A model generated the notes under the pieces. The model was not told the origin of the DNA. It ran no database searches and was given only the letters and a program-made list of their open reading frames with translations. The position numbers were made by a program, and so were the translations under genes. DNA of 7,012 nt, taken from positions 1-7,012 of the forward strand of contig PACY01000019.1 in the NCBI GenBank assembly GCA_002700405.1, in the 5' to 3' direction. This document shows, in pieces, positions 1 to 4,424 of this stretch. The first letter of the stretch is position 1. Every line of letters starts with the position of its first letter. The DNA comes from Flavobacteriaceae bacterium (GTDB lineage Bacteria > Bacteroidota > Bacteroidia > Flavobacteriales > Flavobacteriaceae).

Positions 1-198
1 AGAAGGATTAGTAGATCCAATAATAAAAATTCTAGTACCACGAATAGACTCTTCATACGATGGTTGAAATTCCCCATCACTATATTTTGATATAATTATG
101 TTTCCTAATTCACTTCCAAAAGATTTTGTGATTTTCTTTGCTAAAACCATACTATTTGTACAGGCAAAAATTTTAGGTTGAATATTTTTAGTTCCCAT
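1..198 (-). CDS. prs: Ribose-phosphate pyrophosphokinase (PRPP synthetase), N-terminal 66 residues, runs off left edge
   Basis: PRPP synthetase transfers the diphosphate of ATP to ribose 5-phosphate, making PRPP for nucleotide, histidine and tryptophan synthesis in the cytosol. Only the first 66 codons lie in the window. They show the family's N-terminal half-domain: KIFACTNS at residues 9-16, the strongly conserved SDGEFQP at 40-46, EESIRG at 49-54 and the strand FIIGSTNPS at 58-66. The wording FACTNS...SDGEFQPSYEESIRG is what I know from Bacteroidota PRPP synthetases rather than from Enterobacteria. The start is the ATG at 196-198, because an in-frame TAA sits five codons upstream with no other start codon between. 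There is no Shine-Dalgarno sequence, as is usual in this phylum. It is divergent from tRNA-Leu(CAA). Family assignment is close to certain; the catalytic loop and PRPP-binding loop lie outside the window. Confidence 0.95.
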   Translation of the reverse strand, partial: MGTKNIQPKIFACTNSMVLAKKITKSFGSELGNIIISKYSDGEFQPSYEESIRGTRIFIIGSTNPS

Positions 199-250
199 CG
201 TATCTATCTGTTAATTAATAATTTATACAGCCTATTGTAAATAGGGAATG

Positions 251-258
251 CAAAAATA
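251..258 (-). promoter_or_regulatory. Likely -7 element of the prs promoter (TAnnTTTG type)
   Basis: Read on the minus strand this is TATTTTTG followed by CA, an exact match to the Bacteroidota -7 consensus TAnnTTTG. It lies 52 bp ahead of the prs ATG, giving a leader of roughly 45 nt. I see no clean TTG -33 element at the usual 19-21 bp spacing (the nearest is a TGTT), so only half of the promoter is convincing. The DNA is AT-rich, so a chance match is possible. Confidence 0.5.
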
Positions 259-302
259 TAAATTTATTTCTAGTGAACAGAATTAATAATGATTATTTTT
301 TT

Positions 303-310
303 TACTTTAG
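303..310 (+). promoter_or_regulatory. Possible -7 element for tRNA-Leu(CAA)
   Basis: TACTTTAG differs from the TAnnTTTG consensus at one position and ends 10 bp before the tRNA 5' end, the right distance for transcription to start just upstream of the mature tRNA. No TTG -33 box is evident. The other tRNA gene of the window has a matching TATATTAG at a similar distance, which gives some mutual support. Confidence 0.35.
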
Positions 311-319
311 TTTTTAATA

Positions 320-402
320 GCTCAAGTGGCGGAATTGGTAGACGCGCTGGATTCAAAATCCAGTTCTTATTAAGAGTGTGGGTTCGATTCCCACCTTGAG
401 TA
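320..402 (+). tRNA. tRNA-Leu, anticodon CAA (reads UUG)
   Basis: A complete type II tRNA cloverleaf can be folded by eye. The seven-pair acceptor stem is GCTCAAG (320-326) with CTTGAGT (395-401), the first pair being G-U, and the discriminator base is A402. The anticodon stem is CTGGA/TCCAG (347-351, 359-363) around the loop TTCAAAA, which gives anticodon CAA at 354-356. A long variable arm TCTTA/TAAGA (about 365-375) marks the leucine/serine class. The T arm is GTGGG/CCCAC (378-382, 390-394) with loop TTCGATT. Discriminator A and the GGTAGAC D-loop fit leucine. CCA is not encoded. Confidence 0.97.
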
Positions 403-410
403 CAAAAGAT

Positions 411-435
411 AAAAAAACCATCCAATTGGGAGGTT
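411..435 (-). terminator. Weak hairpin plus T-run ending the mevalonate/UbiA operon
   Basis: On the minus strand, just after the UbiA stop codon, the sequence AACC-TC-CC-AATT-GG-AT-GGTT can form a short stem (4 + 2 pairs with a 2x2 internal loop) and is followed directly by a run of seven T. This has the shape of a weak intrinsic terminator for the leftward operon before it meets the oppositely oriented tRNA-Leu(CAA). On the plus strand the same stem pairs slightly better (a G-U replaces one mismatch) but has no T-run after it. Confidence 0.45.
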
Positions 436-439
436 AAAT

Positions 440-1300
440 TTATATCAAGATTATACTAAAAATTCCTGATATAATTAATGCTCTCATAATATTATGAATA
501 AATAAGTAATCTCTTTTATCATTAGATCTCCAAATAAAGAATAAGACAAAAGTTAAAACTAAAAGGCATAAGTAATAGTAATAAAACATTAAGCCAATAT
601 CAAAATATAATATCAAACTAATAACAATTATATAGTTAATTATAATAATAGTATTTATGGCTATTTTAGAAAACTTTTCTCCATAAACCACTGCAATAGT
701 TTTATAGTTTAATGTAAAATCCCCTTTAAGATTCTCTAAATCCTTAACAAGATCCTTGGCCAGAATAATAAAAAACAAGAACAGTGCATACACAGCAATT
801 ATTTTGCTAAAATTCTTATAGTATAGGAATATGGCAAAAAATGGAGTAATTGTCAATAATGATGAAAGTACATTTCCAAGAATTAATATTTTTTTTAATT
901 TATGAGAGTATAACCATAAAATTATATTATAAATTAAGAAGAAAATAACTGCTCTAATTGAAATAAATAGTGAAAGAATAATACATAATAAATTTAAAGA
1001 AAAATATAAATTCAGTTTAGTCCTTTTCCTTATAGATCTGTCAATATTAGACCGAATTGGTCTATTGATAATATCTTTTTCATAATCATAAAAATTATTA
1101 ATGATATATCCTGATGCAATAGAAATAGAAGAACATAAAATAATTACAAATAAATATGGATCTAATAGTGTGGACGAAAAACTCTCTTGATCATCCAAAA
1201 TAAAAATTGCAGTTAAGTACTGGGCAAGTATTACTACTAGAATATTATATATCCTAATGACTGAAAATAAACTAAAGAATTTAAAAATTGTTGATTTCAA
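440..1300 (-). CDS. UbiA-family prenyltransferase, probably geranylgeranylglycerol-phosphate geranylgeranyltransferase-like
   Basis: This is an integral membrane enzyme that transfers a prenyl chain from a prenyl diphosphate to an acceptor. The 286 residues are almost entirely hydrophobic helices, consistent with the eight to nine of UbiA proteins. Both Asp-rich magnesium-diphosphate motifs are present: NNFYDYEKD at residues 68-76 (N68, D72, D76), followed by INRPIR, and DLVKDLENLKGD at 183-194 (D183, D187, D194). Flavobacteria commonly carry such a gene beside mevalonate genes, annotated as a geranylgeranylglycerol-phosphate transferase, but the true acceptor (glycerol phosphate, quinone ring or other) cannot be read from sequence. 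The start is TTG at 1298-1300: an in-frame TAA lies two codons upstream, no ATG follows until residue 238, and the N-terminus then has the family's usual length. It is the last gene of the operon, 15 bp after the kinase. Confidence 0.88.
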   Translation of the reverse strand: MKSTIFKFFSLFSVIRIYNILVVILAQYLTAIFILDDQESFSSTLLDPYLFVIILCSSISIASGYIINNFYDYEKDIINRPIRSNIDRSIRKRTKLNLYFSLNLLCIILSLFISIRAVIFFLIYNIILWLYSHKLKKILILGNVLSSLLTITPFFAIFLYYKNFSKIIAVYALFLFFIILAKDLVKDLENLKGDFTLNYKTIAVVYGEKFSKIAINTIIIINYIIVISLILYFDIGLMFYYYYLCLLVLTFVLFFIWRSNDKRDYLFIHNIMRALIISGIFSIILI

Positions 1301-1315
1301 AACTTAAAACAATAA

Positions 1316-2236
1316 TTAGAAATAATATACAACTTCTAACTTATGATGTTTTAATTGTCTTTTTGCTTTCTCAAAATTTTCGGTAAATCCTAATATATAT
1401 CCTCCACCGCCGGATCCACATAATTTTAAGAAATAAGAATCATTGTCAATTCCCCTCTTCCAAATACTATGAAATTCTTGGGGTATCATTGGTTTAAAGT
1501 TATCTAATACTATTTTTGATAATTTTTTGGTATTGTTAAAAAGGGAGTTTAAGTCACCTTTTAGGAAATTATCTACACATAAATTTGTGTGTTTAATGAA
1601 TTTCTCATTAATAATTTTTCTAAAACCATCTTTTTTCATTTTCTCCATAAAAATATTGACCATTGGTGCAGTTGAACCAGTTTTACCGCTATCCATTAAA
1701 AAAACAGCACCGTTTCCAATAGTTTTTTGTGAGGGGATTCCTGTAACTTTTATATCCTTTTGGGAATTAATTAAAATTGGTATACTTAAATAGCTGTTTA
1801 GTGGATCTAAACCTGATGACTTACCATGAAAAAATGACTCCATAATAGAAAAAATATTTTTCAATCTGAGCAATTTTTCTCTAGTTAAATTTTCTAATAC
1901 AGTTATTTTCTCAAATGCATATTTGTCATAGATAGCGGCTACCAATGCCCCACTACTTCCAATACCATATCCTTTTGGGATAGATGAGTCAAAATATAAT
2001 CCTTTATCAAGATCTGCTCTAAATTTATGTAAATCGAGTTTAATTTTTTTTGAATTTAAGTATTCTGAAAAACCTATAAGAATTTTATTAGATGATTTAG
2101 ATGAAGCCGTTATCTTTTTTGGTATTTTTAAAGCTCCTTTATAAAAATTATAAGGAATAGACAATCCTTTAGAATCTTCAATAATACCATATTCACCAAA
2201 TAATAATATTTTAGAATAAAATAATGGTCCTTTCAT
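1316..2236 (-). CDS. GHMP-family kinase, probable mevalonate kinase
   Basis: Mevalonate kinase phosphorylates mevalonate at the 5-hydroxyl with ATP in the cytosol. All three GHMP motifs are present in 306 residues: the N-terminal KILLFGEYGIIED (9-21), the glycine-rich ATP loop PKGYGIGSSGALVA (87-100), and the C-terminal CGSGGGGYILGF (273-284). Between them, ME at 132-133 and HGKSSGLDPLNSY at 137-149 match the magnesium-binding Glu and catalytic Asp (E133, D144) of mevalonate kinases. The ATG at 2234-2236 puts motif 1 at the usual distance from the N-terminus. It lies 20 bp after the decarboxylase and 15 bp before UbiA, so it is translated from the same message. The context and the GxGSSGA loop favour mevalonate kinase, but phosphomevalonate kinases belong to the same fold, and no separate one is in the window, so specificity is inferred. 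Confidence 0.85.
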   Translation of the reverse strand: MKGPLFYSKILLFGEYGIIEDSKGLSIPYNFYKGALKIPKKITASSKSSNKILIGFSEYLNSKKIKLDLHKFRADLDKGLYFDSSIPKGYGIGSSGALVAAIYDKYAFEKITVLENLTREKLLRLKNIFSIMESFFHGKSSGLDPLNSYLSIPILINSQKDIKVTGIPSQKTIGNGAVFLMDSGKTGSTAPMVNIFMEKMKKDGFRKIINEKFIKHTNLCVDNFLKGDLNSLFNNTKKLSKIVLDNFKPMIPQEFHSIWKRGIDNDSYFLKLCGSGGGGYILGFTENFEKAKRQLKHHKLEVVYYF

Positions 2237-2256
2237 ATAACAAATATATTATAAAA

Positions 2257-3339
2257 TTATAATTGTACAGGCCCTCCTCCTACATTATCTAATATATATG
2301 AGCCATTTTTGCAGTATTTCTTCAATTCATTTTCTATAAATAGTTCAACCTGGTCCTTTGCATTATTTGGGTATAATAAATGAACATTTGCTCCAGCATC
2401 TAAAGTGAAACAAACAGGAATTTTAGCTGAATTTCTGTAACTTTTTATACTATTTATAATCTTTAAGGTATTAGGTTTAATTAAAATATACGATGGATCA
2501 CTTGTCATCATCAAAGCATGAAGCATCATGGCTTCATCTTCTATAATATTTACAAAAGAATCTAGGTCGCCATTGCTTAATATAGATTTTAATTTAACTA
2601 TATTTTTTTGAGCTATTTCATATCTCTTGCTAGCATAGGAGTGATTATTCATTAAATTATGCCCAGCTGAACTAGATACTTGTTTGGCTTCAATATCTAC
2701 TAACAGTATTGCATCATTATAATCTAAAAAATCTGCACATACATCAAAAGGATATTTAATAGAATATAAATCTGTGCTGTTTTCTATATCTACATGCTTA
2801 CCCCATATATTAATTCCTCCATATATACTTCTACAAGCACTGCCAGAACCTATTCTGGCTAGAAATGATGCCTTTTTATAAAAATAGTCATTGTCCATTT
2901 TTGGATCAAGCTCTTTCTCTAATGACATTACACATAAAGCTAAAGCACTCATTCCGCTAGCTGAAGAAGCTATGCCACTACTATGTGGGAAAGTATTGTT
3001 CGTAATTATTTTAAAACTATATTGTGTTAGATAGTTGCAATATTTTACAATGTTTTCGAAGAAAATTTCAATTTTTGGCCTAAATTCTTCAATTTTATTT
3101 TCCTTATAATAAACATCAAAAATAATTTTATTATTAGATTGATTTTTTTTATTTATTTCAAGAGTAGTAATTGTTCTTGAATTATTTAAAGTAAAACTAA
3201 TTGATGTATTTTTTGGAGTTTGATTTTTATTTTTTCCCCAATACTTTACTAAAGCAATATTACTTGGCGATGACCAAGTGAATGAACTAATTTTAGTAAT
3301 ATTATTTAAATTTTTGGAAATAAATTTTTCTTCAGACAT
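2257..3339 (-). CDS. mvaD: Diphosphomevalonate decarboxylase
   Basis: This enzyme phosphorylates and decarboxylates mevalonate 5-diphosphate to isopentenyl diphosphate, using ATP, in the cytosol. At 360 residues the length fits the family. Signature segments in order are: SPSNIALVKYWGK at 24-36 (substrate-contacting K32, Y33, W34), followed by a TSISFTL strand (45-51); the GHMP ATP loop PHSSGIASSASG at 118-129; GSGSACRSIYGG at 164-175, whose R170 aligns with the conserved substrate Arg; and FTLDAGANVHLLYP at 311-324, whose D314 is the catalytic Asp. The C-terminus DNVGGGPVQL closes the fold. The ATG at 3337-3339 has a T-rich leader with no Shine-Dalgarno sequence. It follows the thioesterase by 24 bp. 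A phosphomevalonate decarboxylase is the main alternative, because the family includes enzymes acting on the monophosphate. Confidence 0.95.
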   Translation of the reverse strand: MSEEKFISKNLNNITKISSFTWSSPSNIALVKYWGKNKNQTPKNTSISFTLNNSRTITTLEINKKNQSNNKIIFDVYYKENKIEEFRPKIEIFFENIVKYCNYLTQYSFKIITNNTFPHSSGIASSASGMSALALCVMSLEKELDPKMDNDYFYKKASFLARIGSGSACRSIYGGINIWGKHVDIENSTDLYSIKYPFDVCADFLDYNDAILLVDIEAKQVSSSAGHNLMNNHSYASKRYEIAQKNIVKLKSILSNGDLDSFVNIIEDEAMMLHALMMTSDPSYILIKPNTLKIINSIKSYRNSAKIPVCFTLDAGANVHLLYPNNAKDQVELFIENELKKYCKNGSYILDNVGGGPVQL

Positions 3340-3363
3340 AAAATAAAAGTAAAAAAAATAAAA

Positions 3364-4227
3364 CTATTTTTTATCTATTGGCCTTATTAAACCTTCTTGA
3401 GCAACCGATGCTATTAATATCCCTTTTCTTGTATATATATGTCCTCTTGTCATTCCCCTTGCATTAGATGCACTAGGACTCTCAACTGAATATAATAACC
3501 AATCATCAAGACTAAAATCTCTATAAAACCACATAGCATGATCCAAACTAGCAGTCATAGTATTAGCAAATTTAGTTTTATGCAAATGAGGATTTAAAGC
3601 AGCTCTTAACAAATTATAATCTGAAATATAAGTTAAAATTTGTTGTTTTATCATAATGGATAAATCAGGGATTTCTCCTTTTAATTTAAACCATATATCA
3701 TACTTTGGAGGCAACTCTTTATTAGATGTTAGTTTAGGAATTTTTGCTGGCTTAAACTCTATTGGTCTTTCAATCTTTAAAAAATTCTTTAATTTTTTTG
3801 GCATTAAAATACTATATTTTTCATATAGCTGACTCCAGCTTAAAAGATCTTCGGGTGGCTTTACTTCTTTTTCATATTTTATATAATGTTCATATCCTTT
3901 TTCATCCTTATGAAATGAAGCTGCTAGAATAAAAATGGTACTATCATTTTGTTTTGCTGTAACCCTTCTAGTAGAAAAACTACCACCATCCCTTATTTCA
4001 TCAACATAATATCTAATTGGCAGATTTAAGTCTCCCCTTTCTAAAAAATAAGAATGTAAAGAATGTAATTTTCTATCATTAATTGATTGGTATGCTGCAT
4101 TTAATGATTGTGCTAGAACTTGACCGCCAAAAACATTTTTACTGCCTACAGTTTCACTTACTCCTAAATAATAGTCTTTTTCATTTTTTAAAGTTAAAAC
4201 TTCGAGAAGATCATCAACTGAATTCAT
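3364..4227 (-). CDS. tesB: Acyl-CoA thioesterase II (TesB family, double hot-dog)
   Basis: TesB proteins hydrolyse fatty acyl-CoAs to free acid and CoA in the cytosol. The 287 residues match the E. coli enzyme in length and have both hot-dog halves. The N-terminal half carries VFGGQVLAQSLNAA (32-45), HSLHSYFLERGD (55-66) and GGSFSTRRV (81-89). The C-terminal half carries SLDHAMWFYRDF (227-238), SVESPSASNARG (247-258) and AQEGLIR (276-282). The catalytic triad of E. coli (Asp204, Thr228, Gln278, from memory) falls at D203, S227 and Q277, so Thr is replaced by Ser, a conservative change. The ATG at 4225-4227 lies 28 bp downstream of tRNA-Leu(UAG), with no convincing promoter between, so it is probably transcribed with the tRNA and leads the mevalonate genes. 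Its link to that pathway is not evident; it may simply be a housekeeping passenger. Confidence 0.93.
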   Translation of the reverse strand: MNSVDDLLEVLTLKNEKDYYLGVSETVGSKNVFGGQVLAQSLNAAYQSINDRKLHSLHSYFLERGDLNLPIRYYVDEIRDGGSFSTRRVTAKQNDSTIFILAASFHKDEKGYEHYIKYEKEVKPPEDLLSWSQLYEKYSILMPKKLKNFLKIERPIEFKPAKIPKLTSNKELPPKYDIWFKLKGEIPDLSIMIKQQILTYISDYNLLRAALNPHLHKTKFANTMTASLDHAMWFYRDFSLDDWLLYSVESPSASNARGMTRGHIYTRKGILIASVAQEGLIRPIDKK

Positions 4228-4255
4228 TGATTTTATAATAATGAATAGATTATTG

Positions 4256-4337
4256 TGCGGGCGGAGAGACTCGAACTCTCACACCTTGCGGCACTAGATC
4301 CTAAGTCTAGCGTGTCTACCAATTCCACCACGCCCGC
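4256..4337 (-). tRNA. tRNA-Leu, anticodon UAG (reads CUN)
   Basis: On the minus strand the acceptor stem GCGGGCG (4337-4331) pairs perfectly with CGCCCGC (4263-4257), with discriminator A at 4256. The anticodon stem CTAGA/TCTAG encloses CTTAGGA, giving anticodon TAG. A long variable arm (TGCCGCAAGGTGT region) shows the type II class, and the T arm is GAGAG-TTCGAGT-CTCTC. The D-loop GGTAGAC is the same as in the other tRNA-Leu. CCA is not encoded. It lies 28 bp ahead of tesB on the same strand. Confidence 0.97.
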
Positions 4338-4348
4338 AAATTGATGTG

Positions 4349-4356
4349 CTAATATA
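4349..4356 (-). promoter_or_regulatory. Possible -7 element for the tRNA-Leu(UAG)-tesB-mevalonate unit
   Basis: On the minus strand TATATTAG differs from TAnnTTTG at one position and ends 11 bp before the tRNA 5' end. No TTG lies at the expected -33 spacing. If real, this promoter would drive the tRNA and, by read-through, the four protein genes behind it. Confidence 0.33.
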
Positions 4357-4377
4357 AACAATACTTTCAATATTTAG

Positions 4378-4424
4378 ATTATTGATAAGATTAAAAGTAT
4401 TTACCGTTTTTGTATTTTTACTAT
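4378..4424 (+). promoter_or_regulatory. Leader and weak promoter-like sequence of the fusion gene
   Basis: The 87 bp between tRNA-Leu(UAG) and the fusion gene must hold two divergent promoters. On the plus strand a TTG at 4382-4384 is separated by 20 bp from CGTTTTTG (4405-4412), which keeps the TTTG half of the Bacteroidota -7 box but lacks its TA. The spacing is right and the match is poor. The leader would be only a few nucleotides long, with no Shine-Dalgarno sequence ahead of the ATG. Confidence 0.25.

Noticed and set aside
411..435. Rho-independent terminator for tRNA-Leu(CAA) on the plus strand
   Set aside because: The stem can form on the plus strand but is followed by AAATTTATATC and not by a T-run; the T-run lies on the minus-strand side, so it was assigned to the leftward operon.
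1527..1793. Plus-strand 88-codon open frame
   Set aside because: It lies wholly inside the mevalonate-kinase-like gene on the other strand, which has all family motifs; this frame shows none and is a by-product of AT-rich coding sequence.
2241..2248. Perfect TAnnTTTG match (TATATTTG, minus strand) just before the mevalonate kinase ATG
   Set aside because: It ends four bases before the ATG, so a transcript would be leaderless or start inside the gene, and no TTG -33 box precedes it; the gene sits inside a tightly spaced operon. Treated as a chance match, though an internal promoter is not excluded.
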